DNA of 64,000 nt from the NCBI GenBank assembly GCA_040389065.1, contig JAZKAR010000005.1, forward strand, positions 186,001 through 250,000. Direction: 5' to 3'. This DNA comes from JAZKAR01 sp040389065 (GTDB lineage: Bacteria; Pseudomonadota; Gammaproteobacteria; Burkholderiales; Casimicrobiaceae). The position numbers were made by a program, and so were the translations under genes. The notes under the pieces were generated by a model. That model was not told where the DNA came from and ran no database searches. It saw only the letters and a program-made list of their open reading frames with translations. Positions 55,653 to 63,085 of this stretch are shown one piece after another (the first letter of the stretch is position 1; the number at the start of each line of letters is the position of its first letter).

Positions 55653-57317
55653 TTAAACAAGCTTTATTTCTGTACTTACTCGCAACTGTGCACACGGCAA
55701 AATGATTCGAAAATGGGCACCGGGTAACGTTGTATGAGGTAACCGTGCAATATCATCAGGTCCTAGATATTCTAAAGTACCATGATTAGCTTCGGTAAGT
55801 TCTCGAGCTATATATAATCCTAAGCCATTACCTTGACGATGTGTTGTACTAAAAGGCTCAAATAATCGAGACTGTAATTCTGGCAAAATACCTGCGCCAT
55901 CATCTATAACGTCTATAACTGTTACTTCATGCGTATAACCTAATCTAGCGTGGATATGTACACTTTCGGTTTTTTGTTGGCTATGCCGCCAACCATTAGA
56001 AATTAAATTCCATAAAATACGTTCAAGGTGAAAACGATCGCACCATATTTGTAGATTTGGTTCAACCGTTAAATACATAGCATCTGCAATAAGCTCTCCT
56101 GTTTGCGTTTTTTCCTGAATTAAATGGCAAATAAGTTCTTCTAATTTTAATTGTTCAGGTTGCGCTCGATCACGTTGATTAAGTTGCATAACCTCTTCAA
56201 CAATATGATTAATACGTTGAACATTTTGAGAAATAATACGAGTAAAAGCGTGCGAATATGCCTGATCAGGCGCAGCATCGTTATTTTCAGAAAACTGCTC
56301 ATGCAGCAGCTCTGTCGCATAGCGTATTGAAGAAAGCGGATTACGAATTTCGTGAGCGATATTAGCAGTAAGCCGACCTAAAGCAGCTAGCTTCATTCTT
56401 TGCGCATGTTCTTGAATTTCATGCAAATCTTCAAGATAAATAATAGCGCCCTTATTATGTAAATGAGTGCCGTTATTTTGTAGAGAAATCCAACGTGGAT
56501 GAATTAAGCGTTGATTAGCAGCCACGGTAAACGTGCACCCGTCTAAATTTTCAGCAGCACACCAGCGTGAATGTAATTCGGCTAATGGCACAGAATAATC
56601 TTGAAGATAGTTACGAGGCGTTTGATAAGGTTCTAAGCACCCTAAAAGGCGCTCGGCCTGATGGTTACGACGATACACTTGCCCCTGATCATCCACCACA
56701 ATCATTCCTGTTGGCATATCATGAATAATATGCTGATTTAACTGCTCTAGGCTTGCCAAATCGGCGCCTTGCTGTTCAACCATAGCGCGTTGTGCTTGCA
56801 ATAACATACCTAAGCGCTCAGCAAGAATTGCTGTGGCTAAATAACTAATACCTGCGCCTAATGCATGCCAAAAATGGCCTTCCCCAAAGTGATGCTCCAC
56901 CCAAATTTCAACACCAAACATAAGAGCTGTTGCTAATGCAGCATCCTGCAGAGCCTGCCTTCCCTGAGATGAAACAGCAATGCCTGTTAGCATGGGAAGA
57001 AGCACTAATGCCATTCCACTTCCTGAACCAAAATTTAAAGCAACCAATAAGGTTGTAAAAAGCATGTCAAAACGAAGAATGCAGCGATTTAAATAATGAG
57101 TCACAAAGCGCTTGGGCGTTAAGGCAAGCAAAAACCCCATTGCCCCGTACCCAAAGGTTAGCCAATGGTAAAGATCAGGATCAACAATGCGATTGGTATC
57201 GGGTGTTCGTAACCCTACTAAAAGTAATCCTACCGCCACACGATAAATATTAAGGGCCAGAAAAGTACGATATTCAGTACTAATCGTAAGGTTTAAACGA
57301 CTGATAGAAAGCCTCAT
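55653..57317 (-). CDS. Membrane sensor histidine kinase (PilS-like)
   Basis: The 554-residue product has about six N-terminal helices (to about residue 175), a PAS-like domain (about 190-310, MIVVDDQGQVYRRNHQAERLL), and the HisKA H-box ANIAHEIRNPLSSIRYATEL followed by HATPase boxes NLISNGWRHS, DDGAGI and GNGLGLYIA. It is the partner of the PilR-like regulator, separated from it by 260 bp holding a repeat element. Its start overlaps the PP0621 stop by one base. Confidence 0.92.
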   Translation of the reverse strand: MRLSISRLNLTISTEYRTFLALNIYRVAVGLLLVGLRTPDTNRIVDPDLYHWLTFGYGAMGFLLALTPKRFVTHYLNRCILRFDMLFTTLLVALNFGSGSGMALVLLPMLTGIAVSSQGRQALQDAALATALMFGVEIWVEHHFGEGHFWHALGAGISYLATAILAERLGMLLQAQRAMVEQQGADLASLEQLNQHIIHDMPTGMIVVDDQGQVYRRNHQAERLLGCLEPYQTPRNYLQDYSVPLAELHSRWCAAENLDGCTFTVAANQRLIHPRWISLQNNGTHLHNKGAIIYLEDLHEIQEHAQRMKLAALGRLTANIAHEIRNPLSSIRYATELLHEQFSENNDAAPDQAYSHAFTRIISQNVQRINHIVEEVMQLNQRDRAQPEQLKLEELICHLIQEKTQTGELIADAMYLTVEPNLQIWCDRFHLERILWNLISNGWRHSQQKTESVHIHARLGYTHEVTVIDVIDDGAGILPELQSRLFEPFSTTHRQGNGLGLYIARELTEANHGTLEYLGPDDIARLPHTTLPGAHFRIILPCAQLRVSTEIKLV

Positions 57318-57619
57318 TAGGATTTAACTTCAGGTTCACAAGGTGCTATGCAACAATAGCGAGGAATAGAAGAACCCGGCAATGGAGCAATAATGTTTAC
57401 TTCGTTAGCAGGAACATATACCCCACACTGCTCGCAGCGAACCACACGGTTATTTTCTGCGCGTTCAGGAGAAGCCGGCTGAGGCTTTGCCCATGCGCCC
57501 GCAGAATGGGGGGTGCCAGCTTCGTTGATATTAATTCGCGCAATACTACTACGCCAAAAGTGCACCCAGCGCCGCCATAATAGCCAAAAAATTCCTAAAA
57601 TTAAGATGGTTTTCCACAT
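57317..57619 (-). CDS. PP0621 family protein
   Basis: The 100-residue product has an N-terminal hydrophobic helix (about residues 3-17) followed by a Cys-rich tail: CEQCGVYVP and RYCCIAPC, a likely metal-binding knuckle. The position directly upstream of a PilS-type kinase and ampD matches the PP0621 family in betaproteobacteria and pseudomonads. Its function is unknown. Confidence 0.85.
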   Translation of the reverse strand: MWKTILILGIFWLLWRRWVHFWRSSIARININEAGTPHSAGAWAKPQPASPERAENNRVVRCEQCGVYVPANEVNIIAPLPGSSIPRYCCIAPCEPEVKS

Positions 57620-57893
57620 GAATGTTTAATGCTCCCTTGATGAAAATATTAAGATGTATTAAAAAATTTTAAATAACGTAGCAAAGCACTTAGCGTGACA
57701 AGACTCCATCATGCTAGGCTAGCTTTAAAACGTTCTGTTTTTTTATAATTGACTGCACCTATATTCTTCTCTTTGCTCCAATAATCAACTCTACAAGAAA
57801 AATATTAACGGGTTAATGCTCGTAGTTGATATAAACCATGCTTTATAAAACTATGGCGTGGAAATATTAATAAATATAGGTAAATAACAGTAT

Positions 57894-58010
57894 TAGAAGT
57901 TACGCAGTTGAGCGCTATCAAGGCATGGCAACGCAGACAGTACAAGAAGTACGGCAAGTTGCTATAACGCGGGGCGTCCCACGCGGAGAGAGCCAGCTGC
58001 GTAACTTCTA
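57894..58010 (+). repeat. MITE-like element, copy 10 (best-preserved termini)
   Basis: Termini TAGAAGTTACGCAGTTG and CAGCTGCGTAACTTCTA, right inner arm GCGGGGCGTCCC, and a perfect 5-bp duplication AGTAT (57889-57893 and 58011-58015). It ends 7 bp before the -35 of the corA promoter candidate. Confidence 0.88.
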
Positions 58011-58016
58011 AGTATT

Positions 58017-58045
58017 TTGTATATAGGCTCAAAGAAAGATACTAT
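58017..58045 (+). promoter_or_regulatory. Sigma-70-type promoter candidate for corA
   Basis: TTGTAT (58017-58022), 17-bp spacer, TACTAT (58040-58045), about 25 bp before the ATG. The predicted leader is very short, about 15-20 nt. It abuts the target duplication of repeat copy 10. Confidence 0.5.
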
Positions 58046-58069
58046 ACAAGAAAAAGGAGCACATTCAGG

Positions 58070-59044
58070 ATGAGTATGATCATAAACAACACTGCTTATA
58101 AAGCAGGCAAATCTATTGCAGAAATGCTTACTCTTGAAGAAATCAGTGAAGCTATACAAGATCCAGAAACGTTTGTCTGGTTAGGCGTATATGAACCTAC
58201 TGCCCCTCTACTAGCTAAGCTCAAGGAAGAATTCTGTTTACACGAATTGGCCATTGAAGACGCTTCACATGCTCACCAGCGCCCTAAAATTGAAGCCTAT
58301 GGTGACTCTTTATTTATTGTACTTAAAACAATAGAGCTTATAGAAGGCACCATTCAATATGGCGAAACACACCTATTTATTGGCAAAAACTTTCTTCTTT
58401 CTGTTAGGCATGGCAATTCGTTAAGTTATGCATCGGTTAGAAAAGCATGCGAGTCGCGTCCCGCCATGCTTAAGAAAGGAGTAGGGTTTGCACTTTATGG
58501 TTTATTTGATTTTATTGTAAATCAGTATATTCATTGCTCAACACATTTTGAAACGATTTTTGATAGCTTAGAAGAAAACATTTTTAAAGAAGAATTTGAT
58601 CGCCTCGCCATTCAACGCTTATACAGTTTAAAACGAGAGCTACTAAAGTTAAGAAACGCGGCTTTACCTGTAGAAGATATTTGCAATGAACTTATGCGCT
58701 TCCATGAAGATATTATTCCAAAAGAGTTAAGGCTTTATTTTCGCGATGTGCAAGATCATGTGCGTAGACTTATTACAAGCATCGATAGCCGGCGTGAAAT
58801 GTTAACAACAGCTATGCAAGTTCATTTAGCATTAGTAGGCGTTGCGCAAAACGATATTGTTAAACGGCAAACAGGATGGGGAGCCGTATTGGCTATTCCC
58901 GCCGTGGTATTTAGCTTATATGGAATGAATTTTCAGTTTATGCCTGAGCTCAAATGGCAATGGGGATACCCTGCTGTATTAATGTTAACAGGCTTAGGAT
59001 GCTATACGCTGTATGGGCGACTGAAGAAAGCAAAATGGGTATAA
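58070..59044 (+). CDS. corA: CorA-family magnesium/cobalt transporter
   Basis: The 324-residue product has a cytoplasmic funnel domain and two C-terminal helices. The signature YGMN ends at residue 287, in the loop after the first helix, and the second helix (about 297-316) ends in a Lys-rich tail (RLKKAKW). It mediates divalent-cation uptake. AAGGAGC precedes the start. It appears monocistronic, with an adjacent strong hairpin downstream. Confidence 0.95.
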   Translation: MSMIINNTAYKAGKSIAEMLTLEEISEAIQDPETFVWLGVYEPTAPLLAKLKEEFCLHELAIEDASHAHQRPKIEAYGDSLFIVLKTIELIEGTIQYGETHLFIGKNFLLSVRHGNSLSYASVRKACESRPAMLKKGVGFALYGLFDFIVNQYIHCSTHFETIFDSLEENIFKEEFDRLAIQRLYSLKRELLKLRNAALPVEDICNELMRFHEDIIPKELRLYFRDVQDHVRRLITSIDSRREMLTTAMQVHLALVGVAQNDIVKRQTGWGAVLAIPAVVFSLYGMNFQFMPELKWQWGYPAVLMLTGLGCYTLYGRLKKAKWV

Positions 59045-59093
59045 CCCAATAATCATAATTATTTAGTAATGATATGATATAAAAAAACAATAA

Positions 59094-59136
59094 CGCACCT
59101 ATAGCAAAAATATTTTATATTTTTGCTATAGGTGCG
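59094..59136 (-). terminator. Strong intrinsic terminator between corA and GH128 gene
   Basis: A perfect 18-bp stem (59094-59111 with 59119-59136) with a 7-nt loop. In the minus direction it is followed by a T-rich run (TTATTGTTTTTTTA), so it terminates the GH128 gene. It may also stop read-through from corA. Confidence 0.85.
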
Positions 59137-59172
59137 TCTAACATGAAAAATTCTTCTCGCTATTAAGACAGA

Positions 59173-60213
59173 TCATTTCTGATTGCACGCCTCCCCTACA
59201 GGAAGACTTATATATTGCTGCCCTAACTCTGTTAATTGACCATCACTTGCTAACAAATTCGAAGTAGGCAATTCGGGGGAACGGCCTGCAAACCACGCAT
59301 ACTTCACAACAGCCGGCTCATGCTCAAGGTAATCAACTGCTTCTTTCATATATCTTTTCTGATTGGCTACAGAGGTATCGCCTTGTAAACAGGCAAATTC
59401 TGTCAACCAAATAGGTTTGTTAAACCGCTTAAATTTACCAATATAATCTTTAAGAGAAGCTACATCGCAGTTGTACCAATGCACGGCAATATAATCAATT
59501 TGGCATCCTTTACATGCAGCAACAAATTTATCAAGATACACAAAAGGGTCAGTATCCCAACATCCACCGCCACAATAATTCATTGCAGGTGAGGCAAGTT
59601 TCATATTTTTGCTTTTTGCTAGGGCTTCAAGCTTAGGCCATTTTGCTGCTGCATCTTCGGCACTTAAATTTGCCTGAACAAAAAAATTAGGTTCATTAAA
59701 ACCAAGCAATGTATGGCTTCCAGACGGAATAGCAGTCTCTAAACCAAATTGTTTTTCACCCCATAACATCGGTACAAATTCCATATTAGGGCTTGAGGCT
59801 GGTATTTCAGGAGCTGGCGCCCAGCCATACCACCAATAAACATTTTTAAGTGCTTGCAAATCACCCGAGGTTGGTTTTGGGAAGGCTACTCCTCGCTTAC
59901 ACGGACTAGTTGGCCCTGCTGTGATATTACCAGCCTCATCTTTAGTCACACCATTCGCATAATTTCTACAAATGCCGTTTGTTGCATTACTATCTGCCTT
60001 TTGCTCGCCAACACGTACTGCTTCAGGACATTTTCTTTTAGCATCTTCATTATCCCAAATAGGGCCAGCCGGAATAGAAGGCCCTTTTGTACTTCCACAA
60101 ACAGACATTTCGTTCCACTTAGTGGTAACCCATTCACCATTCCATTCAGCTACTGCCATCGTGCTTGTCAAAATAGATACAATGCTCATCAAATAGGTAT
60201 ATGTTTTTTTCAT
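59173..60213 (-). CDS. Secreted MVL-type mannan-binding module plus GH128 (Asl1-like) glucanase
   Basis: The 346-residue product starts at ATG 60213 with AGGAGGGG upstream, then a signal peptide (cleavage after AVA near residue 22). Residues about 23-75 match the Microcystis lectin MVL pattern: WNGEWVTTKWNEMSVC and IPAGPIWDNEDAKRKCP. Residues about 110-346 match Asl1-like GH128 with acid/base E174 (GFNEPNF) and nucleophile E272 (WLTEFAC). GH128 enzymes hydrolyse beta-1,3-glucan. At least ten Cys residues suggest disulfides in a secreted protein. The combination suggests action on a fungal, algal or other eukaryotic wall; that is inference. Confidence 0.82.
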   Translation of the reverse strand: MKKTYTYLMSIVSILTSTMAVAEWNGEWVTTKWNEMSVCGSTKGPSIPAGPIWDNEDAKRKCPEAVRVGEQKADSNATNGICRNYANGVTKDEAGNITAGPTSPCKRGVAFPKPTSGDLQALKNVYWWYGWAPAPEIPASSPNMEFVPMLWGEKQFGLETAIPSGSHTLLGFNEPNFFVQANLSAEDAAAKWPKLEALAKSKNMKLASPAMNYCGGGCWDTDPFVYLDKFVAACKGCQIDYIAVHWYNCDVASLKDYIGKFKRFNKPIWLTEFACLQGDTSVANQKRYMKEAVDYLEHEPAVVKYAWFAGRSPELPTSNLLASDGQLTELGQQYISLPVGEACNQK

Positions 60214-60274
60214 CAACCCCTCCTGAACGATAAAACACATGGCATTGATTTATAATGGAACTTTTAACACGCAC

Positions 60275-60293
60275 TAAAATTATTATCATTTGA
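60275..60293 (-). promoter_or_regulatory. Fur-box-like sequence upstream of GH128 gene
   Basis: The minus-strand 19-mer TCAAATGATAATAATTTTA matches the E. coli Fur consensus at 13 of 19 positions by my count, about 62-80 bp before the start codon. In AT-rich DNA such a match may be chance. Confidence 0.25.
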
Positions 60294-60299
60294 CTATTT

Positions 60300-60430
60300 T
60301 AGAAGTTACGCAGTTGAGCTATATCAAGGCATGGGATGCCCCGCATGGCAACGTAGGTAGTACACATCGTACGGCAAGTTGACATAACGCGGGGCGTCCC
60401 ACGCTAAGAGAGTCAGCTGCGTAACTTCTA
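60300..60430 (+). repeat. MITE-like element, copy 11 (longest, 131 bp)
   Basis: Perfect 5-bp duplication TATTT (60295-60299 and 60431-60435). It has both inner GC-rich arms, GGGATGCCCCGC and GCGGGGCGTCCC, which pair with each other, so this copy is an imperfect palindrome almost end to end and may be closest to the complete form. Confidence 0.88.
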
Positions 60431-60562
60431 TATTTATTTCATTTCCCCGCTAAAAACTAGTCATACTTTTATTCATTATATTCAATAGCCTATCTTTTAA
60501 ATAGTTACCAAAATAATGCATTTGCACAAGGCTTTTTTCTTCACATCATCAATATATTTCTT

Positions 60563-60665
60563 TAGAAATTACTTAATTGAGCTTTACCAGCACACGGCAA
60601 CGTATGCATACGAGGAGTACGGTAAATTTTTGTAACGCTGAAAGAACCTAACTGCGTCATTTATA
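60563..60665 (+). repeat. MITE-like element, copy 12 (degenerate)
   Basis: Eroded termini (TAGAAATTACTTAATTG and CTAACTGCGTCATTTATA) but a perfect 5-bp duplication TTCTT (60558-60562 and 60666-60670). It lies 38 bp beyond the pbpC stop. Confidence 0.7.
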
Positions 60666-60703
60666 TTCTTTAAAACTATTTTTTATAGAGCAATAACATA
60701 AAA

Positions 60704-62875
60704 TTATTTTGATAGTGCTCTAACGGTAAAAGAATGCTGATCAAGAAGCTTACCGTTTGTCGCCGTTAACGTTAGAGTATATTGACCAGGCGAAGGTAAC
60801 GGTAAAAGCATTTTAAGTGTTCCGCAAGGAGCCAAAGATATAGTATTCAATTTCAAACATGTATGTTGATTCCCCTCCCCTTGAATAAGAATAGATTGTA
60901 TTGGCTGAGGAATATCGGGGTCTGGCGCGATAATAGTTCCATTAGCAGGCGCAATTAAATGAGGGGTAGAAGCCTCAATATGAACAAGTGATGCTAGGGC
61001 AGAAGCATGTAAAGCAGAGTCTGAAGTAGAAATAATCCAATCTTTTCGTGTAGCTTCAATCTCAGGCTTAAACACAACCTCTTGCCTAATGACTCCTTTA
61101 GGTGGCTGCGGAGCAGAGCTAACTTGGTTTGCATGCATGTATTCAATAATATCATGCCATAGTGGAGCTGCCCCTGTAACGCCTGATACATCCCACATTG
61201 AAGCGCCAGAAAAATTACCTACCCAGACGCCTACCGTGTAATTCTGAGTAAACCCAATGGCCCAGTTATCGCGCATTCCTTTACTCGTACCTGTTTTTAC
61301 AGCGGCCCATATGCGAGTAGATAAGGGGCTAGAAAACCCAAATGTTGAAGCTCGTGCTGAAGCATCGGCTAAGATATCACTAATAATAAACGATGCTTGA
61401 GGGCTTAGCGCTTGAATCGGCGATACGTTGTTACCTTCTACAACAGATGATGAAGATATTGGCGCAGCTAAAAAATGAATAGGCGTCCATTTTCCTTCAT
61501 TGCTCAGTGTACGGTAAGCATTCGTTAGCGATAAAAGATTCACTTCAGCGCCGCCTAATGCCAACCCATATCCGTAATGATCAGCACTACGCGTCAGCGT
61601 GTGAAGACCAAGCCGGTGAAGCGTTCTCAAAAATGGCTCTACTCCTACTAGGGTTAAAGTACGTACAGCAGGAACATTTAATGATGAAGCTAACGCTGTA
61701 CGAACGCTAACAGCACCACGAAATGAACGATCATAATCTTGGGGGATATATAACCCTGAAGGGGTTGTCAGTGCCAATGGAGAATCATCAAGTATAGAAG
61801 AAGCATTCAGCCATCCTTGATCAATGGCTAACCCATACAGAAAAGGTTTGAGTGTTGAACCTGGTTGCCTGAGTGCCATCACACCATCAACATCACCAGC
61901 CCGTGAAAGCGTGCCGCTAGACCCTACATACGCCAATACATTGCCTGTTCGATTATCAAGAATAACCACAGCACCATCTTCTACATTTTTTTCAGATAAC
62001 GTAGCCAAATGGCTATAAAGTGTTTCAGTGACAAAGCGTTGTAACGAAGCATTCAGCGTAGAAGTTACACGCTCGCCCGGCTGATGAAGAAGCTGACGAG
62101 CAAGATGGGGGGCTTCACTTTCATTTTGTATTGGATATGCAGATTTAGGCAACCCAGCGGCTATGAAAATAGCAAACTCACAATGTTCAGGCGAATGAAG
62201 AGATTTTAAAATTAAACAGGCACGTTGCCCTATGGTTTCACGTGAAGCAGAAGGCGCACGAAGGAGCGCTGTTAATACGGCTGCTTCCGATAAATCTAAA
62301 CTATCCACTCCTTTATTAAATAAACCCTTTGAAGCCGCATCAACGCCTACCAGTTCACCACGAAAAGTAACTCGATTAAGATAAGCCTCTAAAATTTGTG
62401 CCTTACTCCATTTACGCTCTATTGCCAAGGCATACCGTATTTGCTGTAGCTTTGAAAAAATATTTCTATCAATAAGCGCCTGCTTTTCACCCTCGCGAAC
62501 TACAGTAGCTAATTGCATAGTAATGGTGCTAGCACCTCGGGGTCGTTTACGATGAAAATTATCGGCGATTGCAGAAATAATAGCTTTAGGGTCAACACCC
62601 CAATGCCTATAATAATGTTGGTCTTCTGCTTGAATGATTGTTGTTATTAACCGCGGGGAAATTGAGGAAAGATTTATCCAGGTTAATACTCGGCGTTTAG
62701 GATCTAAACGCAACCGATGGAGAATGACACCTTTTGAATCGAGAAGCTGTGCTTCCGAACTTTTATTAAGCTGTTGAAACTCTATAAAAGATGGTACTGA
62801 GACCATAAACAGCCAACATGTACAACTAATGAAAATAAATAATGCGGTATATAAAGCTTTGTGCTTAAGCTTCAT
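60704..62875 (-). CDS. pbpC: Penicillin-binding protein 1C
   Basis: The 723-residue product has an N-terminal anchor (about residues 9-28), a GT51 glycosyltransferase domain with E84 in QAEDQHYYRHWGVDPK, a transpeptidase domain with S340-x-x-K343 (QPGSTLKP), SSLN and KTGTSKGMRDNWA, and a C-terminal PBP1C-specific domain (about 630-723). It is a bifunctional peptidoglycan synthase. In many bacteria its partner is an alpha-2-macroglobulin gene (yfhM), normally adjacent; upstream here is the assembly gap, so that gene may be missing from the scaffold. Confidence 0.95.
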   Translation of the reverse strand: MKLKHKALYTALFIFISCTCWLFMVSVPSFIEFQQLNKSSEAQLLDSKGVILHRLRLDPKRRVLTWINLSSISPRLITTIIQAEDQHYYRHWGVDPKAIISAIADNFHRKRPRGASTITMQLATVVREGEKQALIDRNIFSKLQQIRYALAIERKWSKAQILEAYLNRVTFRGELVGVDAASKGLFNKGVDSLDLSEAAVLTALLRAPSASRETIGQRACLILKSLHSPEHCEFAIFIAAGLPKSAYPIQNESEAPHLARQLLHQPGERVTSTLNASLQRFVTETLYSHLATLSEKNVEDGAVVILDNRTGNVLAYVGSSGTLSRAGDVDGVMALRQPGSTLKPFLYGLAIDQGWLNASSILDDSPLALTTPSGLYIPQDYDRSFRGAVSVRTALASSLNVPAVRTLTLVGVEPFLRTLHRLGLHTLTRSADHYGYGLALGGAEVNLLSLTNAYRTLSNEGKWTPIHFLAAPISSSSVVEGNNVSPIQALSPQASFIISDILADASARASTFGFSSPLSTRIWAAVKTGTSKGMRDNWAIGFTQNYTVGVWVGNFSGASMWDVSGVTGAAPLWHDIIEYMHANQVSSAPQPPKGVIRQEVVFKPEIEATRKDWIISTSDSALHASALASLVHIEASTPHLIAPANGTIIAPDPDIPQPIQSILIQGEGNQHTCLKLNTISLAPCGTLKMLLPLPSPGQYTLTLTATNGKLLDQHSFTVRALSK

Positions 62876-62956
62876 AATTTTTCTTAGAGAAAAAGATGGA
62901 TAAAGTCTCCCTCCTCCTTAAAAGAGAAGGGAAAATAAATGAATATTAAAAAAGAT

Positions 62957-63056
62957 NNNNNNNNNNNNNNNNNNNNNNNNNNNNNNNNNNNNNNNNNNNN
63001 NNNNNNNNNNNNNNNNNNNNNNNNNNNNNNNNNNNNNNNNNNNNNNNNNNNNNNNN
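62957..63056. other. Assembly gap of 100 N
   Basis: Exactly 100 undetermined bases lie between pbpC and lpdA. A round 100 usually marks a scaffold join of unknown length, so genes may be missing here and the neighbourhood of the two flanking genes should not be trusted. Confidence 0.98.
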
Positions 63057-63085
63057 TAATAAAGCATAGAAGTAAGCACTTCTCT

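Larger units (their letters stand above)
57620..58069. other. 450-bp divergent intergenic region upstream of corA
   Basis: The region between PP0621 (-) and corA (+) is AT-rich and holds repeat copy 10 (57894-58010) and the corA promoter candidate. A 75-codon minus frame at 57805-58032 crosses the repeat and is not a credible gene. Confidence 0.65.
60214..60703. other. 490-bp region with two repeat elements
   Basis: The gap between pbpC (3' end) and the GH128 gene contains repeat copies 11 and 12 and a Fur-box-like sequence. A TATAAA-like -10 for the GH128 gene is possible near 60250. No gene is present. Confidence 0.65.

Noticed and set aside
57805..58032. 75-codon minus-strand frame upstream of corA
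   Set aside because: It runs across a MITE copy and has no start context; it is explained by the repeat.
14680..60665. CRISPR array
   Set aside because: The repeats are 81-131 bp, kilobases apart, palindromic and flanked by short duplications. There is no regular spacer pattern and no cas gene.
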